A stretch of 64,000 bases of DNA from Marinobacter litoralis (GTDB lineage: Bacteria > Pseudomonadota > Gammaproteobacteria > Pseudomonadales > Oleiphilaceae): NCBI RefSeq assembly GCF_016427555.1, contig NZ_JAELVS010000001.1, positions 1 to 64,000 of the forward strand, given 5' to 3'. Numbering within the stretch: position 1 is the first letter of the stretch; every line of letters begins with the position of its first letter. Shown here piece by piece: positions 46,929 through 57,484 of the stretch. A model generated the notes under the pieces. It worked only from the letters and a program-made list of their open reading frames with translations, made no database searches and was not told where the DNA came from. A program made the position numbers and the translations under genes.

Positions 46929-47208
46929 GCCAAGACGCGCTTGTAATATTTTGTAACCGAAAAAGCAGAAACTCGTAGGCTTTAATCAAGTTTTTCAGTG
47001 CCTTCGAGCAGATCGAGAAAATGAGAACTGCGTCACACTTTATTTTCTGCGGCGGCGCCTTTCCTTTTGAGGAGCATTAGCTAGATTTAAAGCAGGGCTA
47101 GGGAATTTGTCACTTCGCTCGGGGCCCTGTCCTTGTTTTCTCCTGATTAGTGAGACGGACTCTGCAATTTGCGGACATCATTGCCGGCCCCTGCGGGCCG
47201 GCTTTTTT
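46929..47208 (+). ncRNA. Untranslated stretch ending at a terminator; possible GGA-motif small RNA
   Basis: No gene fits here, yet a strong plus-strand terminator closes it. Four GGA motifs occur: GAGGAGC (47079-47085), GGGAA (47101-47105) inside CAGGGC/GCCCTG (47093-47098 with 47124-47129), GAG-ACGGA-CTC (47152-47162) with GGA in the loop, and GCGGAC inside GCAAT/ATTGC (47164-47168 with 47180-47184). GGA in loops is the CsrA/RsmA target pattern. No GacA box or clear promoter was found, so it may only be the DUF2489 3' UTR. Confidence 0.35.
47183..47208 (+). terminator. Strong intrinsic terminator
   Basis: GCCGGCCC (47183-47190) pairs with GGGCCGGC (47195-47202) around CTGC, followed by six T. 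Its polarity is plus-strand only, so it ends whatever is transcribed from 46470-47182. Confidence 0.9.
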
Positions 47209-47210
47209 AT

Positions 47211-48578
47211 TCAGTTAGGCGACATCATTCCGGCCATGGCCATCACGCTGTCTTTATTCTCGACCAGCTCATCGAAGCGGCTTTCAACTTTTTCACGGTC
47301 TAATCCCAGCTCTTCAAACACCTCATCTGCTAACGGCTCGCCAGCCCCAAGGGCAACGCCCCTCGCCGTTAAGAGCTGGCGCCCCAGCCAAAGCAAGCGA
47401 GCATAAACATGATGATCGCCTTGGTAATCCGGATTTTTCTGGTAACGAAGTGCTTTTACCACTTCTTCCGGCATACCCCAGTTTTCCATCAAGGTTGCGG
47501 CAATCTGTTCGCGGGTAATGCCCAGCAGGTGGTGCTCAATGACGCTGGAATCGATGTTCGGGTTAACTTCCAGCGACCGGCACACCAGTTTGAAATGAGG
47601 GGGAAATACCTGAGCCAACACCAGGTGGCCAAAGTTGTGCAACAAGCCGGAGAGATAGGCCAAACCGAACAACGGGCGTTGGCCACGAGGCATCATGCTG
47701 GCCAGAATGCCCGCCGACTGGGCTTGCCAGATGGCCTGCTGCCAATAGTCTACGTAGCCATCGGGGTGATCTCGCGGCTCATTAAGCGCGCGCCCAAGCG
47801 ACAAGCCCATGGCAAGGTTCATCACCAGATCGAAACCCAATACGCGCGAGACGGCATCATGAACCGAGCGCACCTGCCCTGCGGCCGCATAGAACGACGA
47901 TGAAGCCCAGCTCACCACTTGTGCGGCAAGGCTGGGATCGCTTTCCACAATATCCACCAAATCGCCCATCACGGCGTTAGGGTTCACCCGCAAATGAATA
48001 ATGCGCTGAGCGGTTTCCGGGAGAGGCGGAAGCTCCAGGGTATCCTCAAGCCGCTGCTGAATCCTGCGGCCTGTGAATTTCTTCAGCGCATTATGCAGCT
48101 CATCCCGATCATCCTGTCCGTTATTGAGGTTAACGGCGACCGATTGCGCATCGATCGCGAAACTGTTGCGATCGGCCTTGGCCGTGAGTTTCTGAAAGTC
48201 CTCAAGGGGCATGGTGACCGCCAAATTCTGCTCCACCAACTCGAGGGCAATGGATTCCAGTTCATCAACCCTGCGGTCAATGAGCGTAGGCCAGCCGGTC
48301 AGTGATGGCAGCGCGGGTAACTCCTGCAGGCCGGCTCGCTGCCGAACCCGCACTTGCTCTGTGCGCTGCATCAACTTCAGGTCGCGGCCCAGAGTTTTGT
48401 TCAGGGTTTCCAGATCCAGCAGGTCATCACGGCGCAGAATGGCCTGCAGGTTACCTTCGCTATCCGTCAGAAGAACCATGCGCAGCAAGTGCTTGGATTT
48501 GATTTGCCCGACACTGCGTAACGACACATCCGACCCACTCTCTCCTAACGCCTGCTGAACCACTCCGGGGAGCTCCAT
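47211..48578 (-). CDS. HDOD-domain protein with N-terminal YbaK-like deacylase domain
   Basis: A 455-residue signalling protein. The N-terminal 150 residues resemble a YbaK/ProX aminoacyl-tRNA deacylase-like domain. The C-terminal half (from ELPPLPETAQRIIHLRVNPNA) is an HDOD domain, a non-catalytic relative of HD phosphodiesterases, with GLLHNFGHLVLAQVFP. The ATG at 48578 has AAGGAGG 5 bp upstream; TTG one codon earlier is also in frame. HDOD proteins act as adaptors in motility, biofilm or stress responses; the partner here is unknown. Confidence 0.85.
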   Translation of the reverse strand: MELPGVVQQALGESGSDVSLRSVGQIKSKHLLRMVLLTDSEGNLQAILRRDDLLDLETLNKTLGRDLKLMQRTEQVRVRQRAGLQELPALPSLTGWPTLIDRRVDELESIALELVEQNLAVTMPLEDFQKLTAKADRNSFAIDAQSVAVNLNNGQDDRDELHNALKKFTGRRIQQRLEDTLELPPLPETAQRIIHLRVNPNAVMGDLVDIVESDPSLAAQVVSWASSSFYAAAGQVRSVHDAVSRVLGFDLVMNLAMGLSLGRALNEPRDHPDGYVDYWQQAIWQAQSAGILASMMPRGQRPLFGLAYLSGLLHNFGHLVLAQVFPPHFKLVCRSLEVNPNIDSSVIEHHLLGITREQIAATLMENWGMPEEVVKALRYQKNPDYQGDHHVYARLLWLGRQLLTARGVALGAGEPLADEVFEELGLDREKVESRFDELVENKDSVMAMAGMMSPN

Positions 48579-48694
48579 CAATGCCTCCTTATGATCCCAT
48601 CAAATCCGTATGCATTCATTCTGCAACTAACACGTTTCCAATAACAGGCCTTTATTATGAACAGTAAGAACCGCTGCTCATTTGGAAAAATTTA

Positions 48695-50770
48695 TCAAAC
48701 ATCGCCATAACGAATTTTTTCGCCCAACCATCGACGAATCAACGCGTCCACTACTCTTGGTTGTTTCATAAGCGCGGGCGCCATTTCCTTGATGGGCTCG
48801 ATCCAGCCCTTATCCCGTTCGAAATTGGCCAAACGAAACTGCATCAAGCCCGTTTGACGAGTGCCCAGCACTTCACCGGGGCCACGTATTTCAAGGTCTT
48901 TCTCGGCGATGACAAAGCCGTCCTGGCTGTCTCTGAGCGCCTGTAGGCGTGCTTTGCCATTCATCGACAGTGGTGGGTGATACATCAATACACAAAAACT
49001 GGCCTGTTCACCACGCCCTACACGGCCACGAAGCTGATGCAGCTGCGCCAAGCCCAGACGCTCGGGGTTTTCGATGATGATTAACGACGCGTTGGGCACA
49101 TCCACCCCAACCTCAATCACCGTGGTCGCCACCAAAAGATCCAGCTCCCCTTCTTTGAAACGGGTCATCACATCGGCCTTCTCTTGCACCTTCAGACGGC
49201 CGTGAACAAGACCAACCTTGAGATCAGGCAAACGCTCTGTCAGTTCCTGGGAGGTCACCTCTGCTGCCTGGCACTGCAAGGCTTCGGATTCTTCAATCAA
49301 CGTGCAGACCCAATAGGCCTGCCGCCCCTCGCGACAAGCGCTGCGCACACGCTCAATAATATCGTCACGCCGGCTATCTGGCACCACAATAGTTTCAATC
49401 GGCTTTCGGCCCGGCGGCAGTTCGTCAATGATGGAAGTGTCTAAGTCGGCATAGGCGCTCATGGCCAGTGTGCGCGGAATCGGGGTTGCGGTCATAATCA
49501 ACTGGTGCGGGGCTAGTGATCCGCCCACGCCTTTTTCTCTTAACGCTAAGCGCTGATGAACACCAAAACGATGCTGTTCATCGACAATCACCAACGCCAA
49601 CCGGTGGAAGAAAACGTCATCCTGAAACAGTGCATGGGTGCCAATCGCGACCTGGGCTTCTCCACTCGCAACCGCTTCCAGGGCCTGCTGGCGGGCTTTG
49701 CCTTTTACTTTGCCGGAAAACCACGCAATGGGAATGCCTAGCGGCTCCAACCAATTTTTGAAATTCGTGAAGTGCTGTTCGGCGAGAATTTCGGTGGGGG
49801 CCATCAAGGCAACCTGAGCCCCCGCGCCGAGTGTCTGCAAGGCGGCCAGAGCCGCCACAACGGTTTTACCAGAGCCAACATCCCCTTGCACCAACCGAAG
49901 CATCGGAACCGGCTGGCTTAGGTCTTGGCGGATTTCGCTCATGACTTGGCGTTGGGCGCCGGTGAGCTGGAACGGCAGCTCTTCCAGAAAGCGTTCGGTC
50001 AGATCACCTGCCGGTAACAACGGTAACGCTTCTCGTGCTTGTATCTGTTCCCTTACCTGCAACAGGCTCAGTTGGTGCGCCAGTAACTCTTCCATCACCA
50101 ATCGCTGCTGCGCCGGATGACGACCTTCCAACAATAGCGGCACCGGTGCGCCTGCCGGAGGTGAATGCACCAACTTTACCGCCTCTGTAATGCACGGCAG
50201 CTGATAATCCGCCAGCAACTCCGGGGGCAACCAATCTTTAATCGGATGGCGTTCAAGGTATTTCAGCGCTTGTTGGCACAAGCTTCGAATCCGAGGTTGC
50301 TGAATGCCTTCGGTTAACGGATAAACTGGCGTAAGCGTAGCTTCATTAGCCGCGGGCATCGGTGGCGGGTTGGTCTGATATTCGGGGTGGTAAAACTCGT
50401 AACCCGCGCGGCCCGGGCGCACTTCACCAAAACAGCGCACTCGGGTGCCTTCGCTGAGTTGGTTTTTCTGAGCCGCATTAAAGTGAAAAAACCGCAGTAC
50501 TAGAAAGCCGCTGTCGTCTTTCAGGGTTACCTGCAGGCTGCGGCGCCGGCCCATCACAAGGTCGGCTTTCATCACCTCCCCTTCCACCACCGCCACATCG
50601 CCCACCCGCAGACTGCCCATCGGGATAACCCGCGTGCGGTCTTCGTAGCGATGCGGCAGGTGAAACAGAAGGTCTTGCATGGACTGGATGCCCAACTTGG
50701 CCAATTTCTCAGCCAGGGCGCTTCCTACACCCTTGAGCTCGGTAACAGAGATGTCATCCAGTGACGCCAT
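48695..50770 (-). CDS. recG: ATP-dependent DNA helicase RecG
   Basis: Remodels stalled forks and branch-migrates recombination intermediates. The 691-residue protein has an N-terminal wedge/OB domain (about residues 60-160), Walker A GDVGSGKTVVA, the DExH motif VDEQHRFG, and the helicase C domain with ATTVIEVGVDVPNASLIIIENPERLGLAQLHQLRGRVGRG. It lies 8 bp downstream of oxyR, an operon also described in Pseudomonas, linking peroxide response and DNA repair. Confidence 0.97.
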   Translation of the reverse strand: MASLDDISVTELKGVGSALAEKLAKLGIQSMQDLLFHLPHRYEDRTRVIPMGSLRVGDVAVVEGEVMKADLVMGRRRSLQVTLKDDSGFLVLRFFHFNAAQKNQLSEGTRVRCFGEVRPGRAGYEFYHPEYQTNPPPMPAANEATLTPVYPLTEGIQQPRIRSLCQQALKYLERHPIKDWLPPELLADYQLPCITEAVKLVHSPPAGAPVPLLLEGRHPAQQRLVMEELLAHQLSLLQVREQIQAREALPLLPAGDLTERFLEELPFQLTGAQRQVMSEIRQDLSQPVPMLRLVQGDVGSGKTVVAALAALQTLGAGAQVALMAPTEILAEQHFTNFKNWLEPLGIPIAWFSGKVKGKARQQALEAVASGEAQVAIGTHALFQDDVFFHRLALVIVDEQHRFGVHQRLALREKGVGGSLAPHQLIMTATPIPRTLAMSAYADLDTSIIDELPPGRKPIETIVVPDSRRDDIIERVRSACREGRQAYWVCTLIEESEALQCQAAEVTSQELTERLPDLKVGLVHGRLKVQEKADVMTRFKEGELDLLVATTVIEVGVDVPNASLIIIENPERLGLAQLHQLRGRVGRGEQASFCVLMYHPPLSMNGKARLQALRDSQDGFVIAEKDLEIRGPGEVLGTRQTGLMQFRLANFERDKGWIEPIKEMAPALMKQPRVVDALIRRWLGEKIRYGDV

Positions 50771-50778
50771 GGCTTACC

Positions 50779-51738
50779 TCATTTTTGGGCTGCGGCTGCA
50801 GGGGTTGCCTCCTTGGCCCGCTCAATAACACGACACTGGCTGGCCGCCAGCGAAAGCATGTCGATGGCTTTGGGGCGCGGGAAGGTTACTCGCCAGGCCA
50901 AGGCCACTGTTCTGAAAGGCACCGGTGCGGCGAACGGGCGCACGGCCAGAATATCTTCCTGATATTTGATGGCTGTGGCGGCGGACAACGGCAACACCGT
51001 AATACCCAAACCCGAGGCCACCATATGGCGAATGGTTTCCAGAGAGCTGCCTTCGGTCACCAGACCCGGCTGACTCTCACCCGCCCGGCGGGTAACGGCA
51101 TCCACCAGCGGAGGACAGGATTCCAGCACCTGATCCCGGAAACAGTGGCCCGGCCCCAGTAACAGCAGTTGCTCTTCGGCCATTTCTTCGGCGGTGATCT
51201 CGTCTTTCTCGGTCAGCGGATGATCGGCTGGCAGCAATACCACAAAGGGCTCGTCGTATAGCGGCAGAGTCACTACCTCCGGTTCATCAAACGGCAGCGC
51301 GATGATAATGGCATCCAGTTCGGAGTGCCGAAGCTTCTGGCGCAGATTTGCGGTGTAGTTTTCTTCGATGAACAGCGGCATCTCTGGTGCCGCCCGGCGC
51401 AGCTCCGGCAACAGATGGGGGAACAGGTAGGGGCCGATGGTGTAGATCGCGCCCACTTTCAAAGGCGAGTTCAGCTGATTCTTGCCGTCTTGGGCCAGAT
51501 CCTTGATCACGCCCACCTGGTCCAAAACCGTTTGCGCCTGATCAATAATCCGCTGCCCGACTTCCGTCACTCGAATGCTGCTTTTGCTGCGCTCAAATAA
51601 CGAAATACCGAGCTCTTCTTCCAGTTTCTTCACGGCCACGCTCAAGGTGGGCTGGCTTACGTGGCAGCGCTCTGCGGCACGGCCAAAATGCCTTTCCCGG
51701 GCAAGCGTAACAACGTATCGTAACTCGGTGAGGGTCAT
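50779..51738 (-). CDS. oxyR: Hydrogen peroxide sensor OxyR
   Basis: LysR-type regulator of 319 residues. The N-terminal winged HTH is MTLTELRYVVTLARERHFGRAAERCHVSQPTLSVAVKKLE. The redox switch cysteines fall at C199 and C208 (GHCFRDQVLESC), the same numbers as in E. coli OxyR, so disulfide sensing is expected. It precedes recG on the same strand and diverges from the epimerase-like gene with 64 bp between them, where it may bind. Confidence 0.94.
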   Translation of the reverse strand: MTLTELRYVVTLARERHFGRAAERCHVSQPTLSVAVKKLEEELGISLFERSKSSIRVTEVGQRIIDQAQTVLDQVGVIKDLAQDGKNQLNSPLKVGAIYTIGPYLFPHLLPELRRAAPEMPLFIEENYTANLRQKLRHSELDAIIIALPFDEPEVVTLPLYDEPFVVLLPADHPLTEKDEITAEEMAEEQLLLLGPGHCFRDQVLESCPPLVDAVTRRAGESQPGLVTEGSSLETIRHMVASGLGITVLPLSAATAIKYQEDILAVRPFAAPVPFRTVALAWRVTFPRPKAIDMLSLAASQCRVIERAKEATPAAAAQK

Positions 51739-51802
51739 CGTCGGCTCCGGTCGGATTGTTCAGGTCGAAGTTGCACGTACTTTATCAACTAAAGGATAAG
51801 GA

Positions 51803-52687
51803 TTGAAATTGTCTATGGCAATGGCGAATCATCAGCAATTATCACGAGTTCTGGTGGCTGGCTGCGGCAAGCTCGGCGGAGACATAGCCGTGGCATTAGC
51901 CGACAAGAATGCACAGGTTTTCGGCCTGCGCCGAAGCCCCGAGAAGGTTCCGGCTGGCATCACCGGCATCGGCGCCGACCTGACCAAACCCGAGACGCTG
52001 GAAGGCAAGATCCCTGATGGCCTGGACATTGTTATTTACTGCCTGACACCGTCATCCTACGACGAACAGGGCTACCAGGATGCCTATGTGGCCGGCTTGA
52101 AGAATTTGCTGAACGCTCTTGGCGACCAGCCCCTGACCCGTCTGTTTTTTGTCAGTAGCACCAGCGTTTATGCACAGGACGACGATAGCTGGGTTGATGA
52201 AACCAGTCCCACAGAGCCCAGCCGCTATACCGGCAAACACATTCTGCAGGGCGAACAAACGGCTTTGGGCAGCATTCACCCCGCCACCGTTATCCGTTTC
52301 AGCGGCATCTACGGCCCCACTCGCCAGCGTTTTCTGGAAGAGGTGCTGGAAGGCCGGATGAATCCTCAGCCGCCAGCCCCCTACAGTAACCGAATTCATG
52401 AACAAGATGCCGTGCGGGCCGTGACCCACATGAGCGAACTGGCATTATCTGGCAAAAGTCTGGAAGACGTTTATATCGTCACCGATTGCGAGCCGGTCCG
52501 GTTAGACGAAGTCGTAGAATGGGTTCAGCAGCAAATACCGTGTAAAGCGCCTGTGGAAGGTGCACGCAAAGGCGGCAGAGCAGGAAGTAAGCGTTGCAGC
52601 AACCAGCGACTGCTGGCCAGTGGATTTGAATTCCGGTACCCCGATTTTCGGGCAGGGTACCGGGAGATGATCAACAGCCTTAGCTGA
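51803..52687 (+). CDS. NAD(P)-binding epimerase-like protein (extended SDR)
   Basis: A 294-residue Rossmann protein with a GxxGxxG-type start ([15 protein letters not shown]), [11 protein letters not shown] (active-site Ser/Tyr region) and [17 protein letters not shown], typical of sugar-nucleotide epimerase relatives. Substrate unknown. The start is uncertain: TTG at 51803 and TTG at 51809 both have A/G-rich Shine-Dalgarno-like sequences, and ATG at 51815 follows. Its 3' end overlaps the ridA 3' end by 8 bp. Confidence 0.8.
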   Translation: MKLSMAMANHQQLSRVLVAGCGKLGGDIAVALADKNAQVFGLRRSPEKVPAGITGIGADLTKPETLEGKIPDGLDIVIYCLTPSSYDEQGYQDAYVAGLKNLLNALGDQPLTRLFFVSSTSVYAQDDDSWVDETSPTEPSRYTGKHILQGEQTALGSIHPATVIRFSGIYGPTRQRFLEEVLEGRMNPQPPAPYSNRIHEQDAVRAVTHMSELALSGKSLEDVYIVTDCEPVRLDEVVEWVQQQIPCKAPVEGARKGGRAGSKRCSNQRLLASGFEFRYPDFRAGYREMINSLS

Positions 52688-53066
52688 GTACCATCACGGC
52701 TTCCATTTCTACAGGTACGCCTTTCGGCAGCGCTGCGACACCCACGGCGGCGCGCGCCGGATAGGGCTGCTGGAAGTAAGTGGCCATTACTTCGTTGACG
52801 GTCGCGAAGTTGGCAAGGTCCGTCATATAGATGTTCAGCTTAACGATGTCTTTTAACTCGCCACCGGCGGCTTCGCACACGGCTTTGAGGTTTTCAAACA
52901 CCTGACGGGTCTGAGTCGCGAAGTCACCCGCAACCACTTCCATAGTTTTCGGATCGAGCGGGATCTGGCCCGACAGATACACGGTGTCGCCCGCTTTCAC
53001 TGCCTGAGAATAGGTACCGATCGCCTGCGGAGCGTTCTCGGTCTGAATGACAGATTTATTCGTCAT
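52680..53066 (-). CDS. ridA: Reactive intermediate deaminase RidA
   Basis: Hydrolyses reactive enamine/imine intermediates made by PLP enzymes. The 128-residue protein starts [34 protein letters not shown] and has the signature around [22 protein letters not shown] with the conserved Arg. The ATG at 53066 is preceded by AGCAGG. It sits just downstream of spoT on the same strand, as in many gammaproteobacteria. Confidence 0.94.
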   Translation of the reverse strand: MTNKSVIQTENAPQAIGTYSQAVKAGDTVYLSGQIPLDPKTMEVVAGDFATQTRQVFENLKAVCEAAGGELKDIVKLNIYMTDLANFATVNEVMATYFQQPYPARAAVGVAALPKGVPVEMEAVMVLS

Positions 53067-53145
53067 GACCTGCTGTTTCCTCTGAAGAAAAACGACCATC
53101 GTCACCCTTCTGCGTAGCGCCTGTCAACTACGCCAAAGGTCGCGT

Positions 53146-55287
53146 TTAATAGCGTACCCGACTGATATGGGTCACCGCCCGAATATTTCGCACCCGCCGC
53201 ATCACCCTGGCCAGATGGCGCCGGCCGTTTACATGAACAACCAGGCTGACAATGCCAAACCGGGCATTTTGGTCTTCAACGTTAATGCGCTCGATATTGC
53301 CGTCAGCCATCGCAACAGCATTGGCAATCTCGGCAATCACGCCGCGCTGGCGCTCCAGCTCAACCCGCAGCTCAACAGAGAACTCGTCGGTAATGTCTTT
53401 CGCCCACTTCAGATGGGTCAATCGGGCCCTACCTTCATCGTCCTCCGGCAACTTTGAACAGGTGTCGGTATGAATAATCATGCCATTACCGGAATCCATA
53501 ATGCCCACCACGGGATCACCCGGAATTGGCTTACAACACGACGCAAATTTCAGCAAAATGCCCTCTGCACCGCGGATCATCACCGGGCCGGATGCTTCAA
53601 TCTGTTTGGTTTCGGCGCTCGGTTCTTCTTCCGGTGTTTCATAGCCTGCAACCAGTTGACGCGCCACCAGATACGCCATTCGGTTACCCAAACCAATATC
53701 ACTGATCAGATCGTCAAAACTGTTCACCTGGTTGTGATTCACAACGGCCTGCTTCTGGGCGTCGGTGATGTCGGACAGCTTGGTATCAAAACCATTCAGC
53801 GACTTTTTCAGTAGCGCTCGGCCAAGCGCCATAGATTCTGCCCGCTTACGGGTTTTCAAAGCATGGCGAATGCTGCTGCGCGCTTTGCCCGTGGTGACAA
53901 AACTCAGCCACGCAGGGTTCGGCCGGGCGCCGGGCGCGGTGATAATTTCCAGCGTCTGGCCACTTTGTAGCGGTTGGCTCAGTGATGCCAAATTGCGGTT
54001 TACGCGGCAGGCAACGGTGGCATTGCCAATATCGGTATGGATGGCGTACGCGAAGTCGACCGGGGTGGCACCTTGGGGTAACTCCATGATCCGCCCTTTC
54101 GGCGTGAACACGTAGATTTCATCCGGGAACAGATCCACCTTCACGTTTTCGATGAATTCCATGGAGTCATCGGCCCGCTCCCGCATTTCCATCAGCCCTT
54201 TCACCCAGCGATCAACGCGGGTTTGATTGACCTTGCCTACGCCCGGCTCTTCGGTTTTGTACATCCAATGGGCCGCAATGCCATTGTTGGCGATGTGTTC
54301 CATCTCTTCGGTACGGATCTGAATCTCGATGTTCACGTGCATGCCAAACAGCGTGGTGTGCAACGACTGGTAGCCGTTGGCCTTGGGCATGGCGATGTAA
54401 TCTTTGAATCGGCCGGGAAGCGGTTTGTAGAGGCTGTGTACGGCACCGAGAATGCGATAACAGTCGTCTTCGTTGTCGGTGATGATGCGGAAGGCATATA
54501 CGTCCATGATTTCATGGAACGATTTCTGTTTGAGCTTCATCTTGCTGTAGATGGAGTTCAAATGTTTTTCCCGGCCCATAATACGCCCGGGCAGACCGCG
54601 CTCCTCCAATTTTTCCTGCAATTTGCCGCGAATATCCTCAATGATTTCCCGGTGATTGCCGCGCAGCTTTTGGATGGCCTTGGAAATGTACTTGGAGCGC
54701 ATGGGATACAACGAGGAAAAACCCAAATCTTCCAGTTCGGTGGAGATCGAGTGCATACCCAGGCGGTTGGCAATCGGCGCGTAGATATCAAGTGTTTCAG
54801 TGGCGATGCGCTGGCGTTTTTCGAAGGGCATGGGGCCGAGCGTGCGCATGTTGTGCAGTCGGTCAGCCAGTTTCACCAATATGACACGAATGTCTTTGGC
54901 CATCGCCAGCGTCATTTTCTGGAAGTTTTCGGCTTGTGCCTCTGCCCGGGAACGAAATTCGATTTGGGTCAGTTTGGAAACGCCATCGACCAACTCGGCG
55001 ACATCTTCGCCAAACTGATCAGCCAGGGCATCTTTGGGAATCCCTGTGTCTTCAATAACATCGTGCAGCATCGCCGCCATCAGGCTCTGATGGTCCAGCC
55101 GCAGTTCGGCAAGGATATGGGCGACCGCCAGCGGATGAGTAATGTAGCGATCGCCACTTTTGCGCATCTGCCCTTCATGGGCTTGTTCGGCGTAATAGTA
55201 GGCCCTTCGCACCTGATTAATGCGACTGGTATCTAGATATGAACTGAGTTCTGTAGCCAGTTCTTCAACCGTTGCCTCTACCGACAC
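53146..55287 (-). CDS. spoT: Bifunctional (p)ppGpp synthetase/hydrolase SpoT
   Basis: Makes and degrades the stringent alarmone. The 713-residue protein has an HD hydrolase domain (RRAYYYAEQAHEGQMRKSGDRYITHPLAVA, MLHDVIEDTGI), a synthetase domain (YAFRIITDNEDDCYRILGAVH), a TGS domain (YVFTPKGRIMELPQGATPVDFAYAIHTDIG) and a C-terminal ACT domain. The GTG at 55287 has GGAGG 4 bp upstream; the frame is open 18 codons further. It follows rpoZ and gmk, the usual order, with a terminator in between. Confidence 0.96.
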   Translation of the reverse strand: MSVEATVEELATELSSYLDTSRINQVRRAYYYAEQAHEGQMRKSGDRYITHPLAVAHILAELRLDHQSLMAAMLHDVIEDTGIPKDALADQFGEDVAELVDGVSKLTQIEFRSRAEAQAENFQKMTLAMAKDIRVILVKLADRLHNMRTLGPMPFEKRQRIATETLDIYAPIANRLGMHSISTELEDLGFSSLYPMRSKYISKAIQKLRGNHREIIEDIRGKLQEKLEERGLPGRIMGREKHLNSIYSKMKLKQKSFHEIMDVYAFRIITDNEDDCYRILGAVHSLYKPLPGRFKDYIAMPKANGYQSLHTTLFGMHVNIEIQIRTEEMEHIANNGIAAHWMYKTEEPGVGKVNQTRVDRWVKGLMEMRERADDSMEFIENVKVDLFPDEIYVFTPKGRIMELPQGATPVDFAYAIHTDIGNATVACRVNRNLASLSQPLQSGQTLEIITAPGARPNPAWLSFVTTGKARSSIRHALKTRKRAESMALGRALLKKSLNGFDTKLSDITDAQKQAVVNHNQVNSFDDLISDIGLGNRMAYLVARQLVAGYETPEEEPSAETKQIEASGPVMIRGAEGILLKFASCCKPIPGDPVVGIMDSGNGMIIHTDTCSKLPEDDEGRARLTHLKWAKDITDEFSVELRVELERQRGVIAEIANAVAMADGNIERINVEDQNARFGIVSLVVHVNGRRHLARVMRRVRNIRAVTHISRVRY

Positions 55288-55318
55288 CGCGCCTCCACTT
55301 GGTTCTTTATGCCAGGGA

Positions 55319-55348
55319 CAAAAAAGCCCGAATGCGAACATCCGGGCT
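55319..55348 (-). terminator. Terminator between rpoZ and spoT
   Basis: On the minus strand AGCCCG and CGGGCT (plus-strand 55343-55348 and 55325-55330) form a stem extended by inner pairs around TTCG, followed by a run of six T. It lies between the rpoZ stop and the spoT start, so spoT is either read through partially or has its own promoter. Confidence 0.8.
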
Positions 55349-55461
55349 CTTCCTTGTCTTTCCCGCTGGCTTCTATAGTTACACTATAAAACCGCAGAGA
55401 CAGATTTCAATGCTTCTCGCGCTCCAGCAGGTAATTCTTCGTATACCTGATGGGTTGGAGC

Positions 55462-55674
55462 TTAGTCTTCTTCTGTTTCAGTCAGCAGACTGCGAGAAAC
55501 TTTTCCTTCGGCGATTTCGCGCAAGGCGATAACCGTTGGCTTGTCGTTTTCTTCCGGCACCATTGGCTCAGAACCCTTGGTGGCGATCTGGCGGGCGCGC
55601 TTGCTAGCCAGCATAACCAGCTGGAAGCGGTTATCTACATGTTCCAGACAATCTTCAACGGTAACTCGTGCCAT
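55462..55674 (-). CDS. rpoZ: RNA polymerase omega subunit
   Basis: A 70-residue protein with the omega sequence [29 protein letters not shown]. It helps assemble RNA polymerase and forms one of the two ppGpp sites, which fits its place beside spoT. The ATG at 55674 gives the standard N-terminus. Confidence 0.96.
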   Translation of the reverse strand: MARVTVEDCLEHVDNRFQLVMLASKRARQIATKGSEPMVPEENDKPTVIALREIAEGKVSRSLLTETEED

Positions 55675-55779
55675 TATGTTCCCCGAAAATAACAAGTACT
55701 TTAACTAGACCGCGTAGTTTACTGCTGCCGGTTCAATTTGTATACAGCGGCAAACCGTTATCTCTGCAACTTTCAGCAG

Positions 55780-56418
<639 letters not shown>

Positions 56419-56562
56419 TCAACCTCTCCTGCACAACAAATGGTGGCCCTTGAAGCGGCCAGAAAGCGCGCAATTATACGAGGTTTGACTTACCTCCGCA
56501 CCCCACCCCATTGGCAGCTGATATTATGGATTCAATTCTCTTACAAACGATGGATAAAGCGC

Positions 56563-57441
56563 ATGGATAAACTCCTGATCGTCATGGACCCTCAGCACAA
56601 ACACCAGATTGCACTCTCTCGAGGCGTGGAACTCGCGCGGGCAACGGGTGCCAGCGTAGACATCGTGGCGTTTGTGCATGAATACCTTGATGCCCTGCCC
56701 AACGACCCGGTGGTTCAGGAAAGAGCCAAGAAGGCCTTAATTGAGATGCGGGAAAAATGGCTGGAGCAAATGCTGGCTCTTACCGATTGCACCGACCTGA
56801 AGGTTAATGTGCGTGTCGTGTGGGAGAAGCAAATCCATCAGTGGATTATTGATTATTGCCAGCAAGAACGCGTAAGCGCTGTGATCAAAACCGAAAACCG
56901 ATCAGAAACGCTTTTATACACCCCGACCGATTGGCAATTGATCCGGGCATGCCCGGTACCCGTCATGCTGCTGGCCGAACTCAAATGGAACAAGGCCCAC
57001 CCGATTCTTGCTGCGGTGGATCTCGGCACAGAGAAACCCGTTAAAAAGGCGTTAAACAACCGAATCATCGATCAGGCATGGCACTTAGCCAAAGCAATGG
57101 GCAGCGAACTGCACTTGGTGCACGCTCTGCACACATCGGTATTGTTAGCTGATCTGGAAATCATCGACACTGCCGCCCACGAGCGGAAACGCCGAGAAGC
57201 GCTCAAACCAAAAATCGAGCATTTGCGTCACACCTGGCACCTGACGCCAGAGCAGGTTCACATCGTGTCCGGGCCGACGCAGAAAGTCATCCCCAGCGTC
57301 GCCAACAAAATCAAAGCAGACATGGTGGTGATGGGCACAACAGGAAAAACAGGGCTCGCCGCACGAGTCATCGGCAACACTGCCGAAAAAGTACTCACAC
57401 ATCTACGAACGGACTTGGTAGCGGTTAAGCCGGCAGAATAG
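56563..57441 (+). CDS. Tandem-domain universal stress protein (UspE-like)
   Basis: A 292-residue protein of two UspA folds. The first starts DKLLIVMDPQHKHQIALSRGVELARATGASVDIV. The second has an ATP-binding-type motif (VVMGTTGKTGLAARVIGNTAEKVL, G-x2-G-x9-G-N/S). The ATG at 56563 is chosen because it begins the first beta-strand; the longer frame upstream lacks similarity. It stands alone, divergent from gmk. Confidence 0.88.
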   Translation: MDKLLIVMDPQHKHQIALSRGVELARATGASVDIVAFVHEYLDALPNDPVVQERAKKALIEMREKWLEQMLALTDCTDLKVNVRVVWEKQIHQWIIDYCQQERVSAVIKTENRSETLLYTPTDWQLIRACPVPVMLLAELKWNKAHPILAAVDLGTEKPVKKALNNRIIDQAWHLAKAMGSELHLVHALHTSVLLADLEIIDTAAHERKRREALKPKIEHLRHTWHLTPEQVHIVSGPTQKVIPSVANKIKADMVVMGTTGKTGLAARVIGNTAEKVLTHLRTDLVAVKPAE

Positions 57442-57484
57442 CCGGCCCAAAAGGCGTGCGGGGCCAGCCTCCCCGCCGTCAAAA

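Noticed and set aside
46929..47208. 6S RNA or SRP RNA
   Set aside because: The long bulged hairpin of 6S RNA and the GGAAGGAAGCA-type region of SRP RNA were not found.
54223..55236. 337-codon plus-strand frame antisense to spoT
   Set aside because: spoT has all expected domains; the opposite frame has no family features.
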